A stretch of DNA of 22,876 bases from positions 1 to 22,876 of IMG/VR virus record IMGVR_UViG_3300022690_000256. One strand, 5' to 3'. Below, in pieces: positions 13,737-20,973 of the stretch. The notes beneath the pieces were generated by a model. That model worked only from the letters and a program-made list of their open reading frames with translations. It searched no databases and was not told the DNA's origin. This DNA comes from a virus. The position numbers and the translations under genes were made by a program. Positions within the stretch are counted from its first letter, which is position 1. Each line of letters begins with the position of its first letter.

Positions 13737-13901
13737 TTATTTTTTCTTTATAATTCTAAGTGTTGAAGGTAAAAAATTACAACACGTTGATCGAATGTAG
13801 TACCCGTCTATATCATTTTCATTACAAGCATCCATACGTAAAAATCCCGGAATAAGATCAATCTCTCTGGAAACATCGTTATCATTACTATTCTCACCCA
13901 T
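13737..13901 (-). CDS. Small hypothetical protein, 54 aa
   Basis: This short ORF (MGENSNDNDVSREIDLIPGF and a C-terminal ILRIIKKK-like basic end) has a strong GGAGG site 7 bp before the ATG and begins 2 bp after the preceding stop, so it is very likely translated. It contains three cysteines, two of them adjacent (STCCNF). No family is recognised. Its stop overlaps the region just upstream of the polymerase promoter. Confidence 0.55.
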   Translation of the reverse strand: MGENSNDNDVSREIDLIPGFLRMDACNENDIDGYYIRSTCCNFLPSTLRIIKKK

Positions 13902-13903
13902 CT

Positions 13904-14230
13904 TCACTCCTCCCCAAGTGCTTGCTTAGCTATCTCACGTACCATCATCGGCATCGGTCCAGTGAATTCACTGACTTGATCCAAGATTTCGTACAGTGCA
14001 TCCCTCAATTCAGTGGATATCTTCTGTTGTCTCCAGTACATACTATCGAGAGTATCATTCATCTCTTCAACATCTTCCAAGTCCGTATCCAATGTATCTT
14101 GATTAGATTTAATAACATCCACTGTTACATGTACTTGATCCAATGACCCCGCTATTAATTCCATACATTCCAGAACAGCCATGAAACCTTCCTTGATGTA
14201 CTCCATTTCAGTCAACATCTGGTTCGACAT
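13904..14230 (-). CDS. Acidic coiled-coil-like protein, 108 aa
   Basis: This protein is mostly helical with heptad-like spacing (YIKEGFMAVLECMELIAGSL, then LDTDLEDVEEMNDTLDSMY) and is acidic and Met-rich. It probably forms a coiled coil. It overlaps the end of the primase-helicase gene by 23 bp and has a strong GGAGG site ~9 bp upstream inside that gene, so expression is tied to the replication operon. No family recognised; an accessory replication factor is only a guess. Confidence 0.6.
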   Translation of the reverse strand: MSNQMLTEMEYIKEGFMAVLECMELIAGSLDQVHVTVDVIKSNQDTLDTDLEDVEEMNDTLDSMYWRQQKISTELRDALYEILDQVSEFTGPMPMMVREIAKQALGEE

Positions 14231-15947
14231 ACTCAGTTACCTCCTCATTTTGAAACTCATTCTTAATTTTCTTAGTTTTACTGTAACCCTTTGATTTCTT
14301 TTTACTTTTCTTTTTAGTTACTAATTCCTCACTCTTCTCACTAACATCCAACTCAACCATCCGACCCGTCGACTTCTCATAAAGCAAATCACACGCCAGT
14401 CCAGTATCACCTGAGAATCTATTGTAATTGACATAGACCTGTGTTGTGTTGCGCTCCCTATGTGTCTCTGCCTTGAGGTCACGGTCAAGTTCAAGCACAG
14501 TATACGCTTGCTTCTCAAGCAGAGATGTGCCGTGAATCAATCCTGTTTGCCTGTTAAGGTGTGCCACTATGATAATAAATGTATTGGTATCCTCCGCAAG
14601 CTTCACCACCCTTGTTATCGTCTTATTCAGTAGCTGTCTCTCTTCATCGGTAGGTTGACTGCTTACAAGTGACATAAGATTGTCCAAAATAACGACCTTA
14701 CAGTCCATTGCACGGATATAGTACCTTATGACACCTAAAATGGAGTCAATGTCCACCACGCCCTCACGTTTGTAAAAGCACAGCCGGTTTACGGGCAAAG
14801 AAAGCTTAGCATCTTCATAATCCTTTGCAGTATACACAGAATCCGGTAAATGAAAGGGAATATCTGCCTCAAGTGAGAGAAATCCGAGCGCGTGCTCCCT
14901 TACCGGACCCTCTAGGAATATAGTCCCAACTTTATGGTCCCGTTCACTGTCATGTACTATGTGGTGGACAATTTCCCGGATAGATGAGGTCTTCCCAACT
15001 TTGGCATGACTGACTACCGCCCACGTCTCACCTAACCTGTATCCGTATGTCATCTTGTCAAGGCCAACCCACGGCACACTGAAACATTCCTGTTCTTCGT
15101 AGTCATCGATCAGCTCAAGAATACTATCGCCTGTAAAAATTTCAGCTGGTACATAGAACTCACTACCCCACCACGCCTCGGTAAATTCCTTTTCCTTTCC
15201 ACGCACCAAATAGTCACAAGCATCCTTAAACCCTTCATCTAATTCAACAATCTTAGCCCGACCATCAAACAACATCGCTACCTCTTTAGCTGCACGCCTC
15301 CCTTCTTCGTCGTTGTCGAAGCAAATGTATATCTCGTTGAACTTATCAAGGAACTCAAGATTCTTTTTACAATCACGCACTGCACCCCTTGCTCCGTTAG
15401 GAATACTGACAAAATTATAGCGCATCCCGAACATCTGATACGCCGCCATTGCATCAAGTTCACCTTCAGTAATGGTTAGTATACTATTCTTTTTACCCCC
15501 CTTTTGGACAACATTCTGACCAAACAGCGTGGCCTTTTTCGGTCTACCTTCCCACGGCATAGCCTCCTTGTCGGCCACGTATCTTACCTTCTGAGCTATG
15601 AGTTTATTGTCCTTATCGTAGTACGGGTAGTAGTGCTTGATGATATCGTGACCACCATCGCCATCCTTTACCGCCCTTACCGTCACTCCATATTTTTTAC
15701 ACACATCCTTGGTGATGCGCCTATCCTTGAGGGTGCCATAGATTCCTTTTGTTATTCCAACTGGAGTATCGCTGTCCATCCCTTGTTGTGTCCTCTTGTT
15801 AGTCCACGTATGCTCAGAACAACTGAAGCAATAGGTATGGTCAGGGTAAAGAGACAACGCGTTGGAGCTGCCACAATCCTCGCAAGGCAGGTGTGCTTCG
15901 ACTATCTCGCTGTCGTCCTTACTGTGTTCGCCTATATATTCACTCAT
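14208..15947 (-). CDS. Bifunctional primase-helicase, T7 gp4-like
   Basis: This 579-residue protein has the three T7 gp4 parts. Zinc ribbon: Cys22, Cys25, Cys40, Cys43 (CEDC...CFSC). TOPRIM primase core: ITEGELDA (Glu161) and ICFDNDEEG (Asp211, Asp213). RecA-like ring helicase: P-loop SHAKVGKTS (313-321), catalytic Glu346 in IFLEGP, Walker B VVILDN (Asp422), VAHLNRQ (His463) and a C-terminal RFSGDTGLACDLLYEKSTG as in T7. It unwinds the fork and makes primers. The first P-loop position is Ser instead of the usual Gly/Ala. The C-terminus is Lys-rich then acidic (EPDVD), as in T7, where the tail contacts polymerase. The start ATG overlaps a 25-codon upstream ORF. Confidence 0.95.
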   Translation of the reverse strand: MSEYIGEHSKDDSEIVEAHLPCEDCGSSNALSLYPDHTYCFSCSEHTWTNKRTQQGMDSDTPVGITKGIYGTLKDRRITKDVCKKYGVTVRAVKDGDGGHDIIKHYYPYYDKDNKLIAQKVRYVADKEAMPWEGRPKKATLFGQNVVQKGGKKNSILTITEGELDAMAAYQMFGMRYNFVSIPNGARGAVRDCKKNLEFLDKFNEIYICFDNDEEGRRAAKEVAMLFDGRAKIVELDEGFKDACDYLVRGKEKEFTEAWWGSEFYVPAEIFTGDSILELIDDYEEQECFSVPWVGLDKMTYGYRLGETWAVVSHAKVGKTSSIREIVHHIVHDSERDHKVGTIFLEGPVREHALGFLSLEADIPFHLPDSVYTAKDYEDAKLSLPVNRLCFYKREGVVDIDSILGVIRYYIRAMDCKVVILDNLMSLVSSQPTDEERQLLNKTITRVVKLAEDTNTFIIIVAHLNRQTGLIHGTSLLEKQAYTVLELDRDLKAETHRERNTTQVYVNYNRFSGDTGLACDLLYEKSTGRMVELDVSEKSEELVTKKKSKKKSKGYSKTKKIKNEFQNEEVTEYVEPDVD

Positions 15948-16017
15948 CTATTTCTACAAACCACTGCCGATACTCATAATTGTATTTAAAACAAACCAAA
16001 TAGCTGAATAGGAACAT
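15940..16017 (-). CDS. 25-aa peptide ORF coupled to primase-helicase
   Basis: The ORF reads MFLFSYLVCFKYNYEYRQWF plus VEIDE, hydrophobic then charged. AAGGAG stands 10 bp before its ATG, and its TGA overlaps the primase-helicase start (ATGAGTGA). It could be a small peptide or a leader whose translation controls primase-helicase, which has no other good ribosome site. A 9-bp inverted repeat (16007-16015 with 16051-16059) puts this ribosome site in a hairpin loop and the start codon at the stem edge. Confidence 0.4.
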   Translation of the reverse strand: MFLFSYLVCFKYNYEYRQWFVEIDE

Positions 16018-16059
16018 ACATCCATAACTCCTTTACAGAACCATTCAATAGTTCCTATT
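16007..16059 (-). promoter_or_regulatory. Hairpin around a ribosome site ahead of primase-helicase
   Basis: AATAGGAAC (16007-16015) pairs perfectly with GTTCCTATT (16051-16059), leaving a 35-nt loop that holds AAGGAG. In the leftward mRNA the 3' arm includes the start codon's edge of the 25-codon ORF. This could modulate initiation there and hence at the coupled primase-helicase start. Confidence 0.35.
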
Positions 16060-16065
16060 AAATAT

Positions 16066-16245
16066 TCATCCATCATCGGTATCCTTTTCACAAATACAGT
16101 AGCTCATTTCCATTTCACAAGTATCATCTATTGGCAGATCATCCCATTCAGGACACCAATGTCCGTTTGTGCCTGTCAAAACTTTTCCGTAATATTTCAC
16201 ACAATCCTCTATCCAGTCCTCGCTGTAACTCACGTCACTGCTCAT
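16066..16245 (-). CDS. Small Cys-rich conserved phage-type protein, 59 aa
   Basis: This protein contains TNGHWCPEWDDLPIDDTCEM and ends SYCICEKD. I recall the NGHWCP-x-WD-x-LPID...C-x-C pattern from small phage proteins of unknown role; the cysteines may bind zinc. ATG 16245 is chosen because it overlaps the preceding stop as ATGA and has GAGGG upstream; an earlier start (16275) would overlap by 34 bp. Confidence 0.65.
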   Translation of the reverse strand: MSSDVSYSEDWIEDCVKYYGKVLTGTNGHWCPEWDDLPIDDTCEMEMSYCICEKDTDDG

Positions 16246-16706
16246 AAGCCTATCCCTCTTGAATGTCTTAACCAACTAAACATCCTCCGCACGTAGTAGC
16301 CTCTGATAACACTGGCAACTGTGAAGACTCCAGCGATAGTGAAGTTCTCACCGAATGAGGTAGCGATGCCGAACAGTGGGAAGATGGCCAGCTGAATCAA
16401 CAGGGCGACGATGAAGCCGATGATTACTCCAATAATTGTTTCGATAAGGGACCAGCGTTTAGACTGTCCAACGTGCTGTGTAGATGGTATCCGTCCGTGT
16501 TCACTCGATGTATACTCTGTTATCCTTCCAACATAGAGGTAATTCATCTCTTCGTCTACATTAGATGGTCGTTTACCTTCACACCTAATATGTCCGGGCA
16601 GATACTTCAACTCAAACAGATGTCGTTTACGTGTCTCTGACCACCCTCTGTAGATGACAAGAACACCCATCTCAGACATATACTTTCTACCAATCACATA
16701 TTCCAT
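16242..16706 (-). CDS. Two-TM membrane protein with conserved phage domain
   Basis: This 154-residue protein has a soluble N-terminal part (MEYVIGRKYMSEMG, HLFELKYLPGHI) and a C-terminal membrane domain beginning QSKRWSLIETIIGVIIGF. It has two hydrophobic segments (ETIIGVIIGFIVALLIQLAI and NFTIAGVFTVASVIRGYY) and ends in a basic RRMFSWLRHS. The QSxxxSLxE...PLFG...RxYxxRRxF pattern is a widespread phage membrane domain of unknown function. The N-terminal part looks fused to it. ATG 16706 has AAGGAGG ~12 bp upstream and follows the preceding stop by 4 bp. Confidence 0.7.
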   Translation of the reverse strand: MEYVIGRKYMSEMGVLVIYRGWSETRKRHLFELKYLPGHIRCEGKRPSNVDEEMNYLYVGRITEYTSSEHGRIPSTQHVGQSKRWSLIETIIGVIIGFIVALLIQLAIFPLFGIATSFGENFTIAGVFTVASVIRGYYVRRMFSWLRHSRGIGL

Positions 16707-16710
16707 ACTG

Positions 16711-16926
16711 TTAACTATCCTCCTTGTTAACGTCGGTGTTACTACCAACCACTTCCTTAATGTCCAATGATGCATCGCTATCATCATAGCCAAGTAAATT
16801 ATCTACTCTATCTAAACTTATAGTAGTGATTACTCCTTGACACTTTGAACACGGACGGATACCACCACGTGCAGTCGGATCAGGAATAATTCTCTTCAAT
16901 TTGTTGTCGCAAATATTACATCTCAT
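16711..16926 (-). CDS. Small zinc-ribbon protein, 71 aa
   Basis: MRCNICDNKLKR and RPCSKCQGVI give a two-CxxC zinc ribbon in the first 32 residues, followed by an acidic tail. This matches a class of tiny phage zinc proteins of unknown function; a role in binding nucleic acid or host proteins is possible. An AGGTGGGG lies ~14 bp upstream of ATG 16926, a longish spacing. Confidence 0.65.
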   Translation of the reverse strand: MRCNICDNKLKRIIPDPTARGGIRPCSKCQGVITTISLDRVDNLLGYDDSDASLDIKEVVGSNTDVNKEDS

Positions 16927-16956
16927 GTTACTATTTACACCCCACCTTTCTTCACG

Positions 16957-17154
16957 CTACCTAAACAAATCAATCATTACTATATCTTTCTGTATTGACA
17001 ACCACAGTTTAAAATCTTTCCTTTGTTCGTCAATACGTGGTGGAGGTGAGCCGCCATAGGCATACAGCATATTTTTGCACCACAATTTCCACTCCTTAAT
17101 CCACAAGTGATACATAGCTTCGAAGTCTGGACTATATTTAAGAGTTGGTATCAT
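16957..17154 (-). CDS. Hypothetical protein, 65 aa
   Basis: This Trp- and Lys-rich small protein (MYHLWIKEWKLWCKNMLYAY) has helical character and no recognised family. Its ribosome site is poor. It is the first gene after the promoter at 17282-17310, with a ~120-nt leader between. Confidence 0.5.
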   Translation of the reverse strand: MIPTLKYSPDFEAMYHLWIKEWKLWCKNMLYAYGGSPPPRIDEQRKDFKLWLSIQKDIVMIDLFR

Positions 17155-17275
17155 ATCGGATTATCTATTCAATCTGTTTACTTACATACACACGTACACA
17201 CGTACACCAACTAAATATATTAAAGACTAATTGATGTTGTTGAGTGGGGTAACCAGAGCGACAAAGGTATAACTA
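17155..17275 (-). promoter_or_regulatory. Long 5' leader with ACACACGT repeats
   Basis: From the predicted start near 17275 to the ATG at 17154 the leader is ~120 nt without an ORF. It contains tandem ACACACGT-type units (17188-17210 region, plus strand) and AT-rich sequence. No stable hairpin was evident, so the leader may have a role in initiation or be simple spacer. Confidence 0.25.
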
Positions 17276-17281
17276 GTTAAT

Positions 17282-17310
17282 ATTATACCACGTTTCGAGG
17301 TAAAAGTCAA
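17282..17310 (-). promoter_or_regulatory. Sigma70 promoter, extended -10
   Basis: On the minus strand TTGACT (17305-17310), 17-bp spacer, TATAAT (17282-17287), with ACGTGG before the -10 (TGG, extended -10). It overlaps the last codons of the preceding gene and drives the genes from 17154 leftward. The spacer shares GAAACGTG with the promoter at 20371. Confidence 0.75.
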
Positions 17311-17600
17311 GTACTTTCTTTACCCAATATTCGAACACCGGCCATCTCTTTAGCTTTATTAATTGCCTCATCACGTGAGTTAAGGACAAAGTGAGTTACC
17401 CACACCATCGGTTTAATAGCTTTACCCTTCACAGTTTTAGCACCTTTCCACACCTTGTCACCATACCTGTATTGAGGACTCGGTATTTTCTTGACAACCT
17501 CCCACTTATTGTCGTAGTCACGTCTGTTTATGTACAGGTTGTACTTGATGAACGTCTGTTTAAATTTGTGGACGTTATTGCTGTGTTGTTTATTACTCAT
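17307..17600 (-). CDS. Basic hypothetical protein, 97 aa
   Basis: This Lys-rich protein (MSNKQHSNNVHKFKQTF, KVWKGAKTVKGKAIKP) ends in a helix DEAINKAKEMAGV. It is probably a small alpha/beta fold; no family recognised. The start at 17600 overlaps the preceding stop as TAATG and has GGGG 10 bp upstream; ATG 17606 is an alternative two codons earlier. Its stop coincides with the next promoter's -35. Confidence 0.55.
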   Translation of the reverse strand: MSNKQHSNNVHKFKQTFIKYNLYINRRDYDNKWEVVKKIPSPQYRYGDKVWKGAKTVKGKAIKPMVWVTHFVLNSRDEAINKAKEMAGVRILGKEST

Positions 17601-18055
17601 TACCATACCGCCCCACCCAGTACTTGACGCGCATACAGACCGTTGCCTTTGATCTGTTTATCCTTTACAAATTTACGGATACGTTTAACCACTGCCATTC
17701 TTCCACCTCCTGCGCTCGGATAGGATTCACCGTAGAATAAATATTCTCCCTGTGTCTCTGTTATGTGGAAATAATCAACAGCAGCGTCGATATCCTCTGT
17801 TTTCGTCCGAGTACAGACAATCCCAACCCCCCGGTCACCATACTCAGCGATCAGACCTCTAAATTTAGGTGAGATAGCAGCCCACCCACAAGCACACGCC
17901 ACTGTACCGCAATCATTTACTCCACCCGAACCCAATACCCAATCTTGAAGATTGAATTGCTTTGAAGGCACGTCGTGTTCTAGAAAATCAGCCAACTTTA
18001 AAAGCCTTTCTCCTGCACGTTTAGTTATCTTTCTATTTGCATCATAGTTAGTCAT
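17600..18055 (-). CDS. Conserved protein with CGTVACACGWA motif, 151 aa
   Basis: The segment DCGTVACACGWAAISPKFRG matches a pattern (CGTxACAxGWAxxxP) found in phage and bacterial proteins of unknown function. It is preceded by a helical N-terminus (AGERLLKLADFLEHDVPSKQF) and followed by a region ending in a basic tail. The cysteines may be structural or bind metal. Start ATG overlaps the preceding gene as ATGA, so it is co-translated. Confidence 0.65.
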   Translation of the reverse strand: MTNYDANRKITKRAGERLLKLADFLEHDVPSKQFNLQDWVLGSGGVNDCGTVACACGWAAISPKFRGLIAEYGDRGVGIVCTRTKTEDIDAAVDYFHITETQGEYLFYGESYPSAGGGRMAVVKRIRKFVKDKQIKGNGLYARQVLGGAVW

Positions 18056-18501
18056 TGACTTATACTCCCTTTTGGTTTCAGTTTACGTGCACGTCCGTTA
18101 ATTAACGGTACATCCTTTACGTGCTCGGCCACCTGTCGAGTGAACATAACTTGGTCGTTACTTTGCCGGTACACAGTACGCACACGGTACACACCAACAA
18201 CAAACCCAGCCTCCACCATTGCCCTTCTATATTTGTATCCAATCCAATGTCTCATCCGTTTCATTGTGGGAAAGGCAAAGATATACTGTCTTGAAAATTC
18301 TCCGGTACTTCTACCTACCTTCATGTCACTAAACTCTTCATACGGTGTAGGCATAGAGCGTAGGTGAAATCGTGCCACCTCGTGCGTTGTGTTACACCTT
18401 GGTATTCGATACACATCATCGGTAAATGGTCCCTTCCTATCGTCACAGTGCTCGACACGGTATGCCAGTATGGTTGTTGTTGGTGTTGTTGTGGTTGACA
18501 C
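18052..18501 (-). CDS. Phage protein with YRVEH...GPF domain
   Basis: AYRVEHCDDRKGPF near the N-terminus and later AFPTMKRMRHWIGYKYRRAM and GFVVGVYRV follow a pattern I recall from small phage proteins (YRVEHxDxxGPY ... FPxLxxLxxW ... GFxVxVY) of unknown role. The C-terminus is basic. I prefer GTG 18501, which has GGAGG 11 bp upstream; ATG 18519 has no ribosome site and overlaps the preceding gene by 11 bp. The Thr-rich start (STTTTPTTTI) is unusual. Confidence 0.6.
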   Translation of the reverse strand: MSTTTTPTTTILAYRVEHCDDRKGPFTDDVYRIPRCNTTHEVARFHLRSMPTPYEEFSDMKVGRSTGEFSRQYIFAFPTMKRMRHWIGYKYRRAMVEAGFVVGVYRVRTVYRQSNDQVMFTRQVAEHVKDVPLINGRARKLKPKGSISQ

Positions 18502-18508
18502 CCTGCCT

Positions 18509-18790
18509 TTACCCTCCATCTATCGGCATTGGTATTGCGTGTGAAACTTCATCAACTGTACCATCACGTCCTAAAGTTTCACAGTTCTCACGGCCCAGTA
18601 AACCTGTAGTTCCTTTAAAATAATTCAAAGCCTCAACTCCGTACCTGATACACTCTTCTTCACTTGACTGGATGCGCTCAGAAGGAAATGTTTCACCAGT
18701 AAACAGAAAGAATAATATCCTCCACCTCCCGCTGTACTTCTTAATAATGTCAACATCTTCCCTGTCTTTCACAATCACATCACCACTCAT
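18509..18790 (-). CDS. Hypothetical protein, 93 aa
   Basis: This small protein has a hydrophobic core (YSGRWRILFFLFTGETFP) and a mainly acidic rest. No family is recognised. The ATG overlaps the preceding stop as ATGA, so it belongs to the same translation unit. Confidence 0.5.
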   Translation of the reverse strand: MSGDVIVKDREDVDIIKKYSGRWRILFFLFTGETFPSERIQSSEEECIRYGVEALNYFKGTTGLLGRENCETLGRDGTVDEVSHAIPMPIDGG

Positions 18791-19128
18791 AGTAGTATGT
18801 CCTTCTTACTGAGATGTTTCACCGCTTGCTTGGCTAAATCACTGGAAGTAAAAGAACCAAGGGCATGCTCACTGATAAAGTGGCGGGGGTATCCTTGAAT
18901 TCCATAAACGCCTAGTGCACTCATATGTCTTCGCACCACTCTCTTGTAGACCACATGCATCTCGTTATTGTCTTCTATTTTCGTAGAGATTAAGTAAGGT
19001 GCATCATCTACTGATTGCTGTAGTTTTTCCTTTTCAGCAACAACCTTTTCCAATTTAAATTCTTTAATTCTTTCGTGACTTTTTGCAAGATCACTCTCTA
19101 ATTTAGCGATAGTTTCTTTACCATTCAT
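18787..19128 (-). CDS. Protein with N-terminal coiled coil, 113 aa
   Basis: The first ~40 residues are a Lys/Glu-rich coiled-coil candidate (ETIAKLESDLAKSHERIKEF), followed by a beta-rich part (YLISTKIEDNNEMHVVYKRV) and a helical end. No family is recognised. ATG 19128 is favoured by AAGGA 9 bp upstream; the track of an earlier in-frame start at 19146 would lie inside the preceding gene. Confidence 0.55.
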   Translation of the reverse strand: MNGKETIAKLESDLAKSHERIKEFKLEKVVAEKEKLQQSVDDAPYLISTKIEDNNEMHVVYKRVVRRHMSALGVYGIQGYPRHFISEHALGSFTSSDLAKQAVKHLSKKDILL

Positions 19129-19132
19129 AGCG

Positions 19133-19660
19133 TTAATCCTTCTCATTTAGTGGGGGTTTATAGCAAATATAATACGAATCAGTCTCTATCTTATAGGTAT
19201 ACCCATCTGGATTAGCGAGTGCCTTTTCCTTTGTAGTCTGTATAAGATGACCGAGGTCAACGTCCTCCCTTGACGTGTCGTTAAGGAAGACCAACTCAGC
19301 TCTGTACCTTCCAATATTATCCCGTCGGTAGAGGTGAAGCACGCTCTCCTGTGTGTCAATCCATCCTTGCTGCCATATTAAAACCGCTACGTCACGTCGC
19401 ACTAACACAGCATCCTCTTCAATAAAATTGTCAGGCTCATCTTGCATCCTGTATCCTCCCTTGACCTCAACAAATTTGTGGCGTTTGTTGGTTAGCCACG
19501 CTGTCATGACGTGATACAGGTCTGGTTCAGTGGCAAGAATAACATAGCTGTTCTCTTCACGCACCTCCCGTGTAGTGAACCTTACAAGTACGTTGTTATC
19601 ATCCTCCAGCGGTTTACGTACTGGTAGTTGAGGTCGGTGTGCTTTATTCGATGTACTCAT
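19133..19660 (-). CDS. Hypothetical protein, 175 aa
   Basis: This protein has a short basic N-terminus (MSTSNKAHRPQLPVRKP) then alternating beta and helical segments (NNVLVRFTTREV, YHVMTAWLTNKRHKF). It contains no membrane segment and no known motif. Its first six residues (MSTSNK) are the same as those of the gene starting at 20323, perhaps a shared leader or coincidence. The next gene begins just after its stop. Confidence 0.5.
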   Translation of the reverse strand: MSTSNKAHRPQLPVRKPLEDDNNVLVRFTTREVREENSYVILATEPDLYHVMTAWLTNKRHKFVEVKGGYRMQDEPDNFIEEDAVLVRRDVAVLIWQQGWIDTQESVLHLYRRDNIGRYRAELVFLNDTSREDVDLGHLIQTTKEKALANPDGYTYKIETDSYYICYKPPLNEKD

Positions 19661-19662
19661 GT

Positions 19663-20007
19663 TTATCCCTCTGGTTTATATTCAATAGCGAGTAGGCTGT
19701 CTATTTTTTCTTGTAATTTTCCCATCGTTCGGTGGTGCTCGGCAAGTACCTTATCTTTTTGACACTCTAAGCTTTCGACTACAGTTTCTTTTGCCTCTGT
19801 TTGGTTCAAGGGAGGGATATCGATGTCAACGTCTACCGATGTCAGCATTTTATAGGTACAATTTTCATCATCTCTATACTGTTCTTCTTTATTATCAATT
19901 CCAATTTCTATTTCACCGATCCCCCAATCGTACAGTGAATCCAGACAGACACAGACATAGATTGTTTCACTCACATTACCGGGTATTTCAATATCTTCAA
20001 AATGCAT
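19663..20007 (-). CDS. Acidic hypothetical protein, 114 aa
   Basis: The N-terminal part is beta-like and acidic (MHFEDIEIPGNVSETIYVCV) and the C-terminal part is a helix (ECQKDKVLAEHHRTMGKLQE). No family is recognised. ATG 20007 has AAGGA 9 bp upstream, inside the end of the preceding gene's sequence; a TTG at 20034 is less likely. Confidence 0.5.
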   Translation of the reverse strand: MHFEDIEIPGNVSETIYVCVCLDSLYDWGIGEIEIGIDNKEEQYRDDENCTYKMLTSVDVDIDIPPLNQTEAKETVVESLECQKDKVLAEHHRTMGKLQEKIDSLLAIEYKPEG

Positions 20008-20011
20008 AGCT

Positions 20012-20323
20012 TTAATTCCTTGTTCTGTTATCAACTAAATTATTACGCTGTCGGATTGCTTCGATTTCCTTTGCAAAAGTTTCTTCTATTTCACTGAGTA
20101 TGTCTAGCCCTCCCTTCATCCAAGTCTCGGCACCAATACCAGCAGCATCGAGAGACATTTGCTGCAACACTATAATCTGTGTCATAACGATAGCGTGAAT
20201 GGTAACAGATGTCTCCCATTTTTCCGTAAATTCAAGAAGAAATTTATCAAAGCTACCTTGAAATTCAGTTGCCATTTCTATCTCTAAATCTGACCCGGAT
20301 ATATTTTTGTTTGATGTGCTCAT
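20012..20323 (-). CDS. Hypothetical helical protein, 103 aa
   Basis: The sequence after MSTSNKNISGSD is mostly helical (FQGSFDKFLLEFTEKWETSV, IHAIVMTQIIVLQQMSLDAA) with a charged C-terminus. No family recognised. ATG 20323 follows GAAGGAG at normal spacing and is the first gene after the promoter at 20371-20399; the in-frame start at 20380 lies within that promoter. Confidence 0.55.
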   Translation of the reverse strand: MSTSNKNISGSDLEIEMATEFQGSFDKFLLEFTEKWETSVTIHAIVMTQIIVLQQMSLDAAGIGAETWMKGGLDILSEIEETFAKEIEAIRQRNNLVDNRTRN

Positions 20324-20370
20324 AACTTTATTTACTCCTTCATTTGTTGTGTGTATGTGTGTATCAATTA

Positions 20371-20399
20371 AGTATCTCACGTTTCCTATTAAATGTCAA
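20371..20399 (-). promoter_or_regulatory. Sigma70 promoter, extended -10
   Basis: On the minus strand TTGACA (20394-20399), 17-bp spacer, GATACT (20371-20376), with ACGTGA before the -10 (TGA). Start near 20364 gives a ~40-nt leader to ATG 20323. An AAAGAAAA tract lies just upstream of the -35, as at the promoters of 13706 and 17282. Confidence 0.7.
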
Positions 20400-20444
20400 G
20401 TCTTTTCTTTAACCCATTGATTCAATTGTTTAAAACTTAGTTAT

Positions 20445-20600
20445 TTATACGTAAAGTTGCTTGCCTAGTGGAGACATCCTATCTAGGACACTCCATTTCC
20501 TTTTAGATACACTCCAAAAATACCAGAGACTACCCCTATACTTCATCATATGTCTATAACCTGCATACGTTATGATACTTTCTACGTGTGTGTTATCCAT
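20445..20600 (-). CDS. Small basic Trp-rich protein, 51 aa
   Basis: The ORF reads MDNTHVESIITYAGYRHMMK followed by YRGSLWYFWSVSKRKWSVLD. It is basic with aromatic clusters. A GGGGG tract lies 10-13 bp upstream; an in-frame ATG at 20603 adds one residue. It is the gene after the first pentapeptide-repeat protein. No family recognised. The remaining 45 bp to the promoter at 20399 holds only AT-rich sequence. Confidence 0.5.
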   Translation of the reverse strand: MDNTHVESIITYAGYRHMMKYRGSLWYFWSVSKRKWSVLDRMSPLGKQLYV

Positions 20601-20619
20601 CATACATACTCATCCCCCT

Positions 20620-20961
20620 CTACCTTAAAATTGCACCAGTTAAATCAGCTCCGTTTAAAGTAGCGCGGTATAAATCAGCACCAATAAGAATAGTGTTACG
20701 TAAATTTGCACAAGACAAGTCAGCACCAAACAAATTAACATCTGTTAGATTACTGCCACTTAAATCCGCGCGATATAGTTTCCCACCGTTGAGGTCACAC
20801 CCACTCAGGTCAACGCTACTGAGATCAGCGAAGGATAGATCATACTTCATAAATACAGCAAACTCCAGCGCCTTCTTAAAAGAAGAAAACGTACCCTCAA
20901 ATACGACAACTGATACGTCTGCCTGTCTGTTCCAGATTTTAAATACTTTATCCGTAGTCAT
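20620..20961 (-). CDS. Pentapeptide-repeat protein 1
   Basis: This 113-residue protein has an N-terminal ~38-residue cap (KIWNRQADVSVVVFEGTFSS, FKKALEFAVF) and then ~15 A(D/N)LxX repeats (e.g. LSGCDLNGGKLYRADLSGSN, NLFGADLSCANL). These form a right-handed quadrilateral beta-helix. Family members include DNA-mimic gyrase inhibitors (Qnr, MfpA), but most phage versions have no known target. It is a paralogue of the protein at 21890-22153, with the same FEGTF-x-S-x-K...E-x-AV cap. AGGA lies ~11 bp before ATG 20961. Confidence 0.8.
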   Translation of the reverse strand: MTTDKVFKIWNRQADVSVVVFEGTFSSFKKALEFAVFMKYDLSFADLSSVDLSGCDLNGGKLYRADLSGSNLTDVNLFGADLSCANLRNTILIGADLYRATLNGADLTGAILR

Positions 20962-20973
20962 ATCTGTCTTTTC

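Noticed and set aside
15504-15989. Plus-strand ORF of 161 codons opposite the primase N-terminus
   Set aside because: Antisense to the zinc ribbon and primase core; no family-like sequence and no upstream ribosome site.
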